Counted from the stretch's first letter, positions 25,558 to 34,751 are shown. The stretch: DNA of 64,000 nt from Avipropionibacterium sp050157065 (GCA_050157065.1 CP189573.1), one strand, 5' to 3'. Translations and numbers: made by a program. The notes: a model not told the origin generated them from the sequence alone.

Positions 25558-26607
25558 TTACTGGATCGGGGACCGATCCACCAAGCTGGCGTGGCCGGTC
25601 CGCGTCACCAGGTTCATCCGGCTCGCCACCAGCCAGCAGCCACCCGCGATCACGGTGAAGGTGAGGACGTCGAACGCGGCCCGACCCCAACCGATCTCGG
25701 TGATCCCGCGCACCTCGGCGATGGTCGACGTCAGCCCGGCCAGCGTGAACGCGAGCACGTTGTTGATCACGTGCGTCCCGATCGCGGCCTCCAGACCACC
25801 GGTCCGCCAGACCAGCAGACCCACCACCAGCCCGAAGGCCAACCGGTCGACGAACAACGCCGGCGACTGGAGCCCGTGGGCCAGCGCGAACAGCACCGAC
25901 GACCCGACGACCCCGAACCACCAGGCGCCGACCAGCGAACCCAGGCTCTGCTGCAGGTAGCCCCGGAAGAAGACCTCCTCCGCAGCCGCCTGGAGGGGTG
26001 AGGTCAGCAGCACCACCAACAGGAACATCGCGAAACCGGGTTGGGGTGTGATGGTCGTTCCGGCGGGCAACAGCGTCGCCGCCTGCACGATGCAGAACAC
26101 CAGCAGCGCCACTCCCCCCGACGCGATCAGGTAGCGCCAGCGGATCCGCCGCACGACCGACACGACCAGCCCGGGCGGGGCGAGGTTCACCCAACGCATC
26201 AGCACCAGGCAGATCACGATGAACGAACCGATGCCGAGGTTGGTGGCCAGCAGGCCTTCGGGGCGCTCGCCGGCCATCGCGCTGGCGTAGTAGTCCTCGT
26301 AGGCAAGGTCCGGTGTGACGATCCGGTACGTCAGACCCAGCACCAGCTGGGCCACGGTCGGCACCAGTACCAGGTACGTCATGATCGCCATCACGATGCC
26401 CAGGATGATGCGGAGGCCGAGCCGATCGGGATGCCGCTGCGCCACCGGGTGCCTCAGACCGTCGGTGACCGGCAACAGCGGCAACTGGTCGGCGATCCGG
26501 CGCAGCACTCCCGATCGGGTCGGTGCGGCCGGTGCCTGCTGCCGTACCGGCGGGCGACGTGGTGGTGCGCCGCCCTTCTTCTTCCGCTTGCGGGAGGTCG
26601 GTGACAT
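25558..26607 (-). CDS. CPBP-family intramembrane protease
   Basis: The 349-residue protein begins with a basic, Pro-rich cytoplasmic region (SPTSRKRKKKGG) and has about eight hydrophobic segments. The CPBP/Abi catalytic motifs are present: AAAEEVFFRGYLQQ (EExxxR), then FALAHGLQ and THVINN, the two His sites. The family includes Rce1-like prenyl-protein proteases and immunity proteins; the role here is unknown. It lies upstream of the tRNA pair on the same strand and 16 bases after the FAH-family gene. Confidence 0.85.
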   Translation of the reverse strand: MSPTSRKRKKKGGAPPRRPPVRQQAPAAPTRSGVLRRIADQLPLLPVTDGLRHPVAQRHPDRLGLRIILGIVMAIMTYLVLVPTVAQLVLGLTYRIVTPDLAYEDYYASAMAGERPEGLLATNLGIGSFIVICLVLMRWVNLAPPGLVVSVVRRIRWRYLIASGGVALLVFCIVQAATLLPAGTTITPQPGFAMFLLVVLLTSPLQAAAEEVFFRGYLQQSLGSLVGAWWFGVVGSSVLFALAHGLQSPALFVDRLAFGLVVGLLVWRTGGLEAAIGTHVINNVLAFTLAGLTSTIAEVRGITEIGWGRAAFDVLTFTVIAGGCWLVASRMNLVTRTGHASLVDRSPIQ

Positions 26608-26623
26608 CAGGAACGCGTCGCCG

Positions 26624-27439
26624 TCACGCCGGATCGGGCGGACCGTCTGCGACGACGGTGTTGGTGAGGGTGCCGATCCCCTCGATCTCCACCTCGACGG
26701 TCTGGCCCGGTCGCATCGGCCCGACGCCCTCCGGTGTCCCGGTCAGGATCACGTCACCGGGCAACAGTGTCGTGTACGACGACACGTACGCCACCAGGTC
26801 GGGGATCGAGTTGATCATCTGTGCGGTGCTGCCCGACTGCTTCACCGCGCCGTCGAGGGTGGTGGTGATCGTCAACGCACCCGCCTCCTCGAGCTCGAAG
26901 TGGGTGATCAGCCAGGGACCCAACGGGCAGAACGTGTCGGATCCCTTCGCCCGGGCCCACTGCTTGTCGGGGCCCTGCAGGTCTCGGGCGGTCACGTCGT
27001 TGGCGATGGTGTAGCCGAAGATCACCTCGGCGGCGCGTTCGGCCGGCACCTCCTTGCAGATCCGCCCGATCACCACGGCCAGTTCGCCCTCGTACGACAG
27101 CTCCTTGGTGTAGCTCGGGTGGACGATCGCCTCCCCCGGGCCGATCACCGAGGTGTTCGGCTTCAGGAAGGTCAACGGGGTGTCGGGCACCTCGTTGCCG
27201 AGCTCGGCGGCGTGGGCGGCATAGTTGCGCCCCACCCCGACCACCTTGCTCCGCGGGATCACCGGCGCCAACAGTCGTACGGCGTCGAGCGCCAGCCGCT
27301 CCCCGGTCAGGTTCACCGGGCCGGCCAGCGGGTCACCGGTCAGCACGGCCACCGAGTCGGGGTGCTCACCGCCGTCGGCGGCCAACTCGACGATGCCGAA
27401 CCGAGGGTCGCCGTCAGCGGCAAATCGGGCAATACGCAT
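26624..27439 (-). CDS. Fumarylacetoacetate hydrolase-family enzyme
   Basis: The 271-residue protein has the FAH-fold motifs VGVGRNYAAHAAELGNEVP, FLKPNTSVIGPGEAIVHP, YEGELAVVIG with the metal-binding acidic residues, GYTIANDVTARDLQ and ILTGTPEGVGPM. Members hydrolyse C-C bonds of beta-diketo acids or decarboxylate oxaloacetate; substrate cannot be assigned. The gene accompanies ndgR and the tRNA genes in streptomycetes, where gltX sits beside it; gltX is elsewhere here. Confidence 0.87.
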   Translation of the reverse strand: MRIARFAADGDPRFGIVELAADGGEHPDSVAVLTGDPLAGPVNLTGERLALDAVRLLAPVIPRSKVVGVGRNYAAHAAELGNEVPDTPLTFLKPNTSVIGPGEAIVHPSYTKELSYEGELAVVIGRICKEVPAERAAEVIFGYTIANDVTARDLQGPDKQWARAKGSDTFCPLGPWLITHFELEEAGALTITTTLDGAVKQSGSTAQMINSIPDLVAYVSSYTTLLPGDVILTGTPEGVGPMRPGQTVEVEIEGIGTLTNTVVADGPPDPA

Positions 27440-27574
27440 GGGTGCAGCCTATGGGACGCCCGCGCGAGTCGCGACGACGCCGACACGGGCGCAGCCGCGA
27501 GGGGCTCACCGGGCAGGACGCTCGGCGCGGGCGGCAGGACCATGGGAAACGGTGGGTCGTGGTTGGATGGCGCC

Positions 27575-28855
27575 ATGGCCGGGTTCGACATCGTCGAGTT
27601 GATCATCCACAAGCGGGACGGTGGTGAGCTGACCGGCGCCCAGATCGACTGGGTGGTCGCCGCCTACACCCGCGACGAGGTGGCCGAGGAACAGTTCGCC
27701 GCGTTGGCGATGGCGATGTACTTCACCGGACTGTCGCGGGCCGAGCTGGCACGGTGGACCGAGGCCATGGTCAACTCCGGGGAGCGACTCCGGCACCGGG
27801 TCTCCCCGACCGTCGACAAGCACTCCACCGGCGGGGTGGGCGACAAGATCACCTTGCCGCTGACACCCCTGGTGGCCGCCTGCGGGGTCGCAGTCCCCCA
27901 GTTGTCGGGCCGTGGGCTGGGCCACACCGGCGGCACCCTCGACAAACTGGAGGCCATCCCCGGGTGGCAGGCCGAGCTGGACAACGACCGGATCGCGGCC
28001 CAGCTTGCCGAGGTCGGCGCGGTGATCTGTGCCGCCGCTGCCGAGCTCGCCCCCGCCGACAAGAAGCTGTACGCGCTGCGCGACGTGACCGGGACCGTCG
28101 AGTCGATCCCACTGATCGCCAGTTCGATCATGAGCAAGAAGATCGCCGAAGGCACCGGCGGACTGGTGCTCGACGTGAAGGTGGGCTCCGGTGCGTTCAT
28201 GCGTACCCAAGGCCGCGCGGCGGAACTGGCCACCGCGATGGTCGACCTCGGTGACGACGCAGGGGTCGCGACCGTCGCACTGCTGACCGACATGGACACC
28301 CCACTGGGCCACACGGCCGGGAACGCCCTGGAGGTGGCCGAGGCCCTCGAGGTGCTCGCCGGGGGTGGACCCGACGACGTACGCGAGCTCACCCTGGCCC
28401 TCGCGCGCGAGATGGTGCAGCTGGCAGGCGTTGACGTCGATCCCGAACAGGTGTTGGACTCCGGACAGGCGATGGACCGCTGGCGGAAGTTGATCACCGC
28501 CCAGTCCGGCGACCCCGACGCCCGGTTGCCGACGGCTCGCCACACCGACGTGATCACCGCCACCGAGTCCGGGTACTGCACCCGCCTCGACGCCTACCCG
28601 ATCGGGATCGCGGCCCGCCGGCTCGGTGCCGGCCGCACCCGACGCGGCGAACCCGTGCAGGCCGCGGCGGGCGTGACCTGGCACGTTCGCCCCGGTGATC
28701 CGGTCACGATCGGGCAGCCACTGTTCGCCCTGCACACCGACACCGCCGATCGCCTCGAGTCCGGTCGCGAAGCGCTGACGGACGCGATCACCATCGACAC
28801 CGACCCGCCGGCATCCGTCTCGTTGATCATCGACCGGATCCCGTCAGCCCGCTGA
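27575..28855 (+). CDS. deoA: Thymidine phosphorylase
   Basis: The 426-residue pyrimidine-nucleoside phosphorylase contains the family signature in STGGVGDKITLPLTPLVAAC and SGRGLGHTGGTLDKLE (about residues 84-125), then SSIMSKKIAEGT and DVKVGSGAFM. It cleaves thymidine with phosphate to thymine and deoxyribose 1-phosphate in nucleoside salvage. The ATG at 27575 gives the normal N-terminus (MAGFDIVELIIHKRDGGEL). An upstream ATG at 27542 would add 11 residues not expected in the family. Confidence 0.92.
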   Translation: MAGFDIVELIIHKRDGGELTGAQIDWVVAAYTRDEVAEEQFAALAMAMYFTGLSRAELARWTEAMVNSGERLRHRVSPTVDKHSTGGVGDKITLPLTPLVAACGVAVPQLSGRGLGHTGGTLDKLEAIPGWQAELDNDRIAAQLAEVGAVICAAAAELAPADKKLYALRDVTGTVESIPLIASSIMSKKIAEGTGGLVLDVKVGSGAFMRTQGRAAELATAMVDLGDDAGVATVALLTDMDTPLGHTAGNALEVAEALEVLAGGGPDDVRELTLALAREMVQLAGVDVDPEQVLDSGQAMDRWRKLITAQSGDPDARLPTARHTDVITATESGYCTRLDAYPIGIAARRLGAGRTRRGEPVQAAAGVTWHVRPGDPVTIGQPLFALHTDTADRLESGREALTDAITIDTDPPASVSLIIDRIPSAR

Positions 28856-28862
28856 GCCCCCA

Positions 28863-28915
28863 CGCCCGTCGAGTTCGTGCAGACGCCTCCACGACCCTCG
28901 ACCGTGTTGAGACGG
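28863..28915. repeat. Family-1 repeat, degenerate, between deoA and cimA
   Basis: The convergent junction contains GCCCGTCGAGTTCGTGCAGA and CCTCGACCGTGTTGAGACGG, two degenerate units of the GTCGAGCYYGTCGAGACG family. It separates the convergent deoA and cimA genes and may help transcription end. Confidence 0.6.
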
Positions 28916-28926
28916 CCCGCCCGACC

Positions 28927-30516
28927 TCAGAGTCCCTTGATCAGGCCGTAGAGATAGGCGTCGCTGAGCGCCTCCCAGGACGCCTCGATCACGTTGGTGC
29001 CGACCCCGACGGTGGTCCAGGTGTGTTCCCCGGAACGGGTGTCGATCAGCACCCGGACCGAAGCGTCGGTGCCGTGACCGGTGTCGATGATGCGTACCCG
29101 GTAGTCCGTCAGCTCGTAGTCCTTGACCTCCACGAACCCCGGGATCAGGGCGCGCCGCAACGCATGGTCCAACGCGTCGACGGGGCCGTTGCCCTCCCCC
29201 ACGAACGCCTGCACCTCGCCCTTGGCAGCGAGCTTCACGGTCGCCTCGTTGTCGGCGGCGTCGTGCGCCGACTGCGTCAGCACGCGCCAGTTGATCACCG
29301 AGAACGGCTTCTCCAGCAGGCCGAGCTCGTCACGCAGCAACAGTTCGAACGACGCATCAGCGGCCTCGTAGCTGTAGCCCCGGGCCTCCCGCTCCTTGAC
29401 CACGTCGGTGATCTGCGCGGCCAGCTCGCGGTCGGACAGGTCGTAACCGAGCTCGGTGCCCTTGAGCTGGATGTTCGCCCGACCGGCCATGTCGGAGATC
29501 AACATCCGCATGTCGTTGCCGACCAGTGCCGGATCGATGTGCTGGTAGAGATTCGGGTCGACCTTGATCGCGCTGGCGTGCAGCCCGGCCTTGTGCGCGA
29601 AGGCCGAGACCCCGACGTACGGCTGCCGCGGCGACCCGGCCACATTGGTGACCGCGGAGATGGCGTGCGAGATGCGGGTCAGCTCGGTCAGCGAGTCGTC
29701 GTGCGGCAGCACCCGCCAGTCGTACTTCAACTCCAGGTTGGCGATCACCGGGACCAGGTCGGCGTTGCCGGTCCGTTCGCCGTACCCGTTGATCGTGCCC
29801 TGGACGTGCATCGCCCCGGCCTCGACCGCCGCCATCGTGTTGGCGACCGCGCAGCCGGTGTCGTTGTGGCAGTGGATCCCGAGCGGGATGCCCACCTGCG
29901 ACATCTCACCCACGATGTCGCCCACCCAGGTCGGCAACATGCCGCCGTTGGTGTCACACAGCACGGCCACCTCGGCCCCGGCCTCGGCGATCGTCGCGAG
30001 CACCTGCTTGGAGTACGCCGGGTTGCGCAGGTAGCCGTCGAAGAAGTGCTCGCAGTCGACGAACACCCGCATCCCCTCCGTACGGAGGTGGGTGACCGTG
30101 TCGTGGATCATCGCCAAGTTCTCGTCCAGCGTGGTCCGCAGCGCCCGCTCGACGTGGCCGTCGTGGGACTTGGCGACCAGACACGCCACCGGGGCGGCGG
30201 AGTCACGGGTCGCGGCGACCAGCGGATCGTCGGCAGCCTTGCCCCCGGCTCGACGGGTGGCACCGAAGGCCACCAGCGTGGCGTGCTTGAGGATCAGCTC
30301 ACCCCGAGCCGCGGCGGCGAAGAACTCGGTGTCGTTGGGGTTGGCGCCGGGCCAGCCGCCCTCGATGTAGCCCACGCCCAGCTCGTCCAGCAAGGTGGCG
30401 ATCCGGATCTTGTCGGCCACGCTGAGCCGCAGCCCCTCCTGTTGTGCCCCGTCACGCAAGGTGGTGTCGAAGACGTGGAAGGTGTCTGGCTGTGCTGGCC
30501 GTACCTGGGTGGACAT
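28927..30516 (-). CDS. cimA: Citramalate synthase
   Basis: The 529-residue enzyme condenses pyruvate and acetyl-CoA to (R)-citramalate, a threonine-independent route to 2-oxobutyrate and isoleucine. It has FDTTLRDGAQQEGLRLSVAD at residues 15-34, the metal ligands in GIHCHNDTGCAVAN, QGTINGYGERTGNADL, and a C-terminal LeuA-type regulatory domain from about residue 400. Length and motifs fit the CimA subgroup and not 2-isopropylmalate synthase. It is preceded by an attenuator with Ile codons, which supports an isoleucine role. Confidence 0.9.
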   Translation of the reverse strand: MSTQVRPAQPDTFHVFDTTLRDGAQQEGLRLSVADKIRIATLLDELGVGYIEGGWPGANPNDTEFFAAAARGELILKHATLVAFGATRRAGGKAADDPLVAATRDSAAPVACLVAKSHDGHVERALRTTLDENLAMIHDTVTHLRTEGMRVFVDCEHFFDGYLRNPAYSKQVLATIAEAGAEVAVLCDTNGGMLPTWVGDIVGEMSQVGIPLGIHCHNDTGCAVANTMAAVEAGAMHVQGTINGYGERTGNADLVPVIANLELKYDWRVLPHDDSLTELTRISHAISAVTNVAGSPRQPYVGVSAFAHKAGLHASAIKVDPNLYQHIDPALVGNDMRMLISDMAGRANIQLKGTELGYDLSDRELAAQITDVVKEREARGYSYEAADASFELLLRDELGLLEKPFSVINWRVLTQSAHDAADNEATVKLAAKGEVQAFVGEGNGPVDALDHALRRALIPGFVEVKDYELTDYRVRIIDTGHGTDASVRVLIDTRSGEHTWTTVGVGTNVIEASWEALSDAYLYGLIKGL

Positions 30517-30579
30517 CGGTCCCCTTCTGGCAATGATCGAAAACAGAACTGCTTGGACGTCGGAACATCTCTGACAACG

Positions 30580-30637
30580 AAAAAACCTCCCGTACGGTGA
30601 CAGGAGGTTCAGCGCGCCGGCGGGTGGGCCGACGCGC
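30580..30637 (-). promoter_or_regulatory. Transcription attenuator upstream of cimA
   Basis: Reading on the minus strand, a 10-base stem (GCGCGTCGGC/GCCGGCGCGC, 30612-30637) is followed by a 9-base stem (GAACCTCCTG part and CGGGAGGTT, 30584-30609) that ends in a run of six T. The second is a classical intrinsic terminator 60 bases before the cimA ATG. The first overlaps the stop codon of the leader peptide. This is the layout of amino-acid attenuation, in which a ribosome stalled on Ile codons would shift the folding. Confidence 0.85.
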
Positions 30638-30681
30638 TACGCAATGATGATCTGGGTGTTGACCACGTGGTCATTATGCAC
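30637..30681 (-). CDS. Putative attenuator leader peptide of cimA
   Basis: A 14-codon frame starting GTG reads (M/V)HNDHVVNTQIIIA and stops at TAG just before the attenuator hairpins. It holds three Ile codons in a row (ATC ATC ATT) and two Val codons, out of only 14. A start one codon upstream (GTG at 30684) is possible, but the GTG-CAT-AAT start is shared with the ilvB leader. The ribosome-binding site is weak. Too short for gene finders; assignment rests on position and codon content. Confidence 0.7.
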   Translation of the reverse strand: MHNDHVVNTQIIIA

Positions 30682-30762
30682 CACGGATGCGGCGCTGCCC
30701 ACCACCCGTCCCCGGAAGCCGTCACCTCGACGTGCGACGACGGCACCGGGCCGCGGGTCGGG

Positions 30763-31845
30763 TCAGCTGATCTTGCGGGTCCAGCCGTGGCTGTCCTCGG
30801 CCCGGCCGTACTGGATGTCGAGCAGCCGCTGCCGGATCTCGGCGGTCACGGTGAACTTCTCCGGGTCCGAGACCGAGACGCTCCGCTCGGCGGTCTTCAA
30901 CGCGCCGATCGGGGTGACGACCGCCGCGGTGCCACAGGCGAACACCTCCGAGATCGAGCCGTCGTCCATCCCCGACAGCAGTTCGGCGACCTCGATCCGA
31001 CGCTGCACCGGCTCCAGCCCCAGATCGGCGGCCAGCGCGAGCACCGAGTCGCGGGTGACCCCTTCCAGGAGCGAGCCGGTCAACTCCGGGGTGTGGAGTT
31101 GACCGTCGCGGACGAAGTAGACGTTCATCCCGCCGAGCTCCTCGACGTAGCGGAGCTCCTGGGCGTCGGCGAACAGCACCTGCTCGCAGCCGTGCTCGGC
31201 GGCCTCGGCCTGGGCGATCAGCGAGGCGGCATAGTTGCCGCCGCACTTGGCCGCACCTGTGCCGCCGGGCGAGGCGCGGGTGTACTTCTCCGAGACCCAG
31301 ATGTTGACCGGCTTCACCCCGCCGGAGAAATAGGCCCCGGCCGGGGAGGCGATGCAGCAGTACGTCACCCGGTGTGCGGGCCGGACCCCCAGGAACGCCT
31401 CGGAGGCGAACAGGAACGGCCGCAGGTACAGGCTGGTCTCACCACCGCTGGGCACCCAGTCACGATCGGCGCGAACGACACCCTCGATGCTGGCCAGGAA
31501 GTCCGTCTCGTCGAGCGCCGGCAACGCCAGCCGCTCCGCGGACCGCTGCATCCGGGCCGCGTTCAGCTCGGGCCGGAACAGCCGGATCGAGTCGTCGGCC
31601 CACCGGTAGGCCTTCAGTCCCTCGAAGACCTCCTGCGCATAGTGCAGCACCGCGGTCGCCGGGTCGAGCTGGAACGGGCCGTACGGGACGACACCGGACT
31701 CCAACCAACCGTCGGCGCGGGTCCACGTGGCCACCGCCATGTGGTCGGTGAAGTGCTTGCCGAAACCGGGGTTGGCGAGAATCGCGTTCCGCTCTGCAGT
31801 GCTGGCAGGGGACGGATGCGTACGCCGCTCGAACATCAGGGCCAT
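30763..31845 (-). CDS. ilvE: Branched-chain amino-acid aminotransferase
   Basis: The 360-residue class IV PLP enzyme transaminates the 2-oxo acids of Val, Leu and Ile. It has HYAQEVFEGLKAYRW, SLYLRPFLFASEAFLGV, the PLP lysine in GTGAAKCGGNYAAS near residue 200, and EELGGMNVYFV and FACGTAAVVTPIG. The ATG at 31845 yields the normal N-terminus (MALMFERRTHPSP). No good Shine-Dalgarno is visible, so the transcript may be leaderless or the second ATG at 31836 used. It lies upstream of the cimA leader on the same strand. Confidence 0.94.
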   Translation of the reverse strand: MALMFERRTHPSPASTAERNAILANPGFGKHFTDHMAVATWTRADGWLESGVVPYGPFQLDPATAVLHYAQEVFEGLKAYRWADDSIRLFRPELNAARMQRSAERLALPALDETDFLASIEGVVRADRDWVPSGGETSLYLRPFLFASEAFLGVRPAHRVTYCCIASPAGAYFSGGVKPVNIWVSEKYTRASPGGTGAAKCGGNYAASLIAQAEAAEHGCEQVLFADAQELRYVEELGGMNVYFVRDGQLHTPELTGSLLEGVTRDSVLALAADLGLEPVQRRIEVAELLSGMDDGSISEVFACGTAAVVTPIGALKTAERSVSVSDPEKFTVTAEIRQRLLDIQYGRAEDSHGWTRKIS

Positions 31846-31876
31846 GGACGAAACGCTACACCGGGCCCGCCGGCGC

Positions 31877-31971
31877 GTTTCGGCAAATCGACCGGTGGGC
31901 AGTCGGGGTGTGGCGCGGCCGAGCGTGGGCGGCCCTGGTCCGAACCCGTCGACCGGTCGCTTTGCGGAAAC
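31877..31971. repeat. 95-base inverted repeat between ilvE and the AGCS transporter
   Basis: GTTTCGGCAAATCGACCGGT at 31877-31896 matches the complement of ACCGGTCGCTTTGCGGAAAC at 31952-31971 in 18 of 20 positions, enclosing 55 GC-rich bases. It occupies the divergent promoter region of ilvE and the carrier gene. It could be a dispersed palindromic element or a large regulatory site. Confidence 0.75.
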
Positions 31972-32076
31972 TTGTCGTGGATCATGACGCGCCGGGGCCA
32001 TCGGCGCTACCGTCAGACCGGGTCCCCGCACCGGGGCTCGGGGCACGACTCGACAACGGACCGTCGGAGGCTCGCC

Positions 32077-33615
32077 ATGGATCCCACACCCTTGCAGGAC
32101 TTCCTGGATGCTGCGAGCAGCATCATCTGGGGACCGTTCCTGCTCATCCCGCTGCTGGTCGGCACTGGCCTCTACCTCACCATCCGGCTCGGCGGGCTGC
32201 AGTTCCTCAAGCTCGGCGCGGCGATGCGGCTGGGCATCCTCCGTCGCAAGGATGCCGAGGCCGAGGGCGACATCTCCCAGTTCCAGGCCCTCACCACGGC
32301 CCTCGCGGCGACGGTCGGCGTCGGCAACATCGTCGGCGTCGCCACCGCGATCGGGATCGGCGGCCCCGGCGCACTGTTCTGGATGTGGGTGACCGGGCTG
32401 GTCGGCATGGCGTCGAAGTACACCGAGGCCTACCTCGGCGTCCGCTTCCGCGCCACCGACGACGCCGGCGAGAAGTCGGGCGGACCGCAGTACTACCTGG
32501 AGCGCGGCATCCGGGGTCCGTTGGGCAAGGTGTTGGCCCTGGCCTTCGCGATCTTCGCGGTCATCGCCTGCTTCGGCATCGGCAACATGACCCAGGGCAA
32601 CGCGATCTCCTCCAACGTCCAGAACAGCTGGGGCGTCCCGGTGTGGGTGACCGGCATCGTGCTCACCGTGGTGACCGCCGTCGTGCTGGTCGGTGGCATC
32701 AAGTCGATCGGGCGGGTCACCGCCGGTCTCGTGCCGATCATGATCGTGTTCTACGTCCTGGGCGGCCTCTACATCCTGCTGGTCAACATCGTGGAGCTGC
32801 CCGGCGCGCTGGCGCTGATCTTCACCGACGCCTTCACCGGTACGGCGGCGGTGGGCGGCTTCGCGGGCTCGGCGATCATCATCGTCATCCAGTACGGCGT
32901 CGCGCGCGGCCTGTTCTCCAACGAGTCCGGCCTGGGTTCGGCCCCGATCGCCGCGGCCGCCGCGCAGACGACCCATCCGGTCCGCCAGGGCCTGGTCTCG
33001 ATGACGCAGACCTTCATCGACACCCTCATCGTGGTGAGCTTCACCGGTCTCACGATCATCGTCACCGGCGTGTGGTCCCAGACCGATCCCGAGACCGGCG
33101 AGCAGATCAGCGCCGCCCTGATGACCGGGCAGGCGTTCACCCACGGCCTGCCGGGCCAGTGGGGACACTGGATCGTCACCATTGGTCTGGTGCTGTTCGC
33201 CTACTCCACGATCCTGGGCTGGTCCTACTACGGCGAGCGCAACGTCGAGCGGCTCTTCGGCCGCAAGCTGGTGATGCCGTTCCGGGTGCTGTTCTCCCTG
33301 ATCGTGTTCGTCGGGTGCACCGTCGAGCTCGACCTGGTGTGGGCGTTCTCCGACGTGGCGAACGGCCTGATGGCACTGCCGAACCTGATCGGCCTGCTGG
33401 TGCTGTCCGGCCTGGTGGCGCGGGAGACCCGGCACTACCTCAAGCACGACCCGAAACTGACCGCCACCAAGGCCGAGGTCGAGGCGTTCATGGTCGGCCG
33501 GCCCGGCTGGGAGGACTGGAAGGCCGGCGACCTGGTCGGATCGTCGCGGAACAGGGGGCTGCGCCGGGGAGCCACGGAAACGCAGGCCCGCACCGACGAC
33601 GTGTCCACCGAATGA
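32077..33615 (+). CDS. Sodium:alanine symporter (AGCS) family carrier
   Basis: The 512-residue membrane protein has about 11 hydrophobic segments. It carries the AGCS signatures TVGVGNIVGVATAIGIGGPG near residue 85, FWMWVTGLVGMASKYTEAYL and QYGVARGLFSNESGLGSAPI, the last of which includes substrate and sodium-site residues. The family imports alanine or glycine with sodium. GGAGG lies 6 bases before the ATG at 32077. It is divergent from ilvE and followed by leuB after 44 bases, which suggests a link to amino-acid supply, possibly in the same transcript as leuB. Confidence 0.9.
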   Translation: MDPTPLQDFLDAASSIIWGPFLLIPLLVGTGLYLTIRLGGLQFLKLGAAMRLGILRRKDAEAEGDISQFQALTTALAATVGVGNIVGVATAIGIGGPGALFWMWVTGLVGMASKYTEAYLGVRFRATDDAGEKSGGPQYYLERGIRGPLGKVLALAFAIFAVIACFGIGNMTQGNAISSNVQNSWGVPVWVTGIVLTVVTAVVLVGGIKSIGRVTAGLVPIMIVFYVLGGLYILLVNIVELPGALALIFTDAFTGTAAVGGFAGSAIIIVIQYGVARGLFSNESGLGSAPIAAAAAQTTHPVRQGLVSMTQTFIDTLIVVSFTGLTIIVTGVWSQTDPETGEQISAALMTGQAFTHGLPGQWGHWIVTIGLVLFAYSTILGWSYYGERNVERLFGRKLVMPFRVLFSLIVFVGCTVELDLVWAFSDVANGLMALPNLIGLLVLSGLVARETRHYLKHDPKLTATKAEVEAFMVGRPGWEDWKAGDLVGSSRNRGLRRGATETQARTDDVSTE

Positions 33616-33659
33616 CGAGACGGCCGGGGCCCGGCGGTGGCAAGCCTTAGCCTCACCGG

Positions 33660-34745
33660 GTGACCAACGCACAGAACCCCCAGCCGTCCGCCATGGGCCA
33701 CCGTCCCCGGATCGCCGTGATCGGCGGTGACGGCATCGGTCCCGAGGTCGTCGCCGAAGGGCTCAAGGTGCTCCGCGCCGTGTCGGGTGAGGACGCCTTC
33801 GAGTTCACCGACTTCGACCTGGGCGCCACCCGCTGGGCCCGGACCGGCGAGGTGCTCACCGACGACGACCTGACCGCGCTGGACTCCCACGACGCGATCC
33901 TGCTCGGCGCGGTCGGCGCGGCACCGGGCGCGACCGACGTCCCGTCCGGACTGCTCGAACGCGGCCTGTTGCTCAAGCTCCGCTTCGCGTTCGACCACTA
34001 CGTCAACCTGCGCCCCAGCCGGCTCCACCCCGGTGTCCCGTCACCGCTCGACGGCTCGGTCACCGACGGCAAGGAGATCGACTTCGTCGTCGTTCGCGAA
34101 GGCACCGAGGGCCTCTACTGCGGCAACGGCGGCACCGTCCGTACGACCACCCCGCACGAGATCGCGACCGAGGTCAGCGTCAACACCGCGTATGGCGTCG
34201 AGCGCGTGGTCCGCGATGCCTTCGAGCGCGCCACCAAGCGACGCAACAAGCTCACCCTGGTGCACAAGCACAACGTGCTGGTGAACGCCGGCGGCCTGTG
34301 GCGGCGGGTGTTCGAGGCGATCGCCCAGGAGTTCCCGGGCGTGGAGACCGACTACCTGCACGTCGATGCGGCCACCATCTTCCTGGTCACCGACCCGGCA
34401 CGGTTCGACGTGATCGTCACCGACAACCTGTTCGGCGACATCATCACCGACCTGGCCGCGGCGGCCACCGGCGGCATCGGCCTGGCGGCCAGCGGCAACC
34501 TGAACCCGTCGGGTGAGCACCCGTCGATGTTCGAGCCGGTGCACGGCTCGGCGCCCGACATCGCCGGCCAGCAGATCGCCGACCCGACCGCTGCCATCCT
34601 GTCGGTCGCGCTGCTGTTGGAGCACCTGGGCCGTGACGACGAGGCGGCCGCGGTCACCAAGGCCTGCTGGGAGGACATCGCCGAGCGTTCCGGCCCTCGC
34701 ACCACCTCCGAGATCGGCGACGCGATCGCCGCCCGCCTGGCCTGA
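33660..34745 (+). CDS. leuB: 3-isopropylmalate dehydrogenase
   Basis: The 361-residue enzyme oxidises 3-isopropylmalate in leucine synthesis and can act on methylmalate in the citramalate route. It has AVIGGDGIGPEVVAEGLKVL, the substrate arginines around LLLKLRFAFDHYVNLRPSRL, VREGTEGLYCGNGG, and the metal and signature segment VTDNLFGDIITDLAAAATGG near residue 255. The start is GTG at 33660. Confidence 0.95.
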   Translation: MTNAQNPQPSAMGHRPRIAVIGGDGIGPEVVAEGLKVLRAVSGEDAFEFTDFDLGATRWARTGEVLTDDDLTALDSHDAILLGAVGAAPGATDVPSGLLERGLLLKLRFAFDHYVNLRPSRLHPGVPSPLDGSVTDGKEIDFVVVREGTEGLYCGNGGTVRTTTPHEIATEVSVNTAYGVERVVRDAFERATKRRNKLTLVHKHNVLVNAGGLWRRVFEAIAQEFPGVETDYLHVDAATIFLVTDPARFDVIVTDNLFGDIITDLAAAATGGIGLAASGNLNPSGEHPSMFEPVHGSAPDIAGQQIADPTAAILSVALLLEHLGRDDEAAAVTKACWEDIAERSGPRTTSEIGDAIAARLA

Positions 34746-34751
34746 GAGCGC

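Noticed and set aside
26315..27574. A long plus-strand frame continuing upstream of deoA
   Set aside because: It is antisense to the CPBP and FAH genes; the family start is at 27575.
28927..30516. cimA as a second leuA
   Set aside because: The N-terminal DTTLRDGAQQEG form, the length and the Ile-rich attenuator fit citramalate synthase better than 2-isopropylmalate synthase.
31846..33672. A long minus-strand extension of ilvE through the AGCS gene
   Set aside because: It is antisense to a well-supported transporter and has His/Asp/Arg-rich shadow composition.
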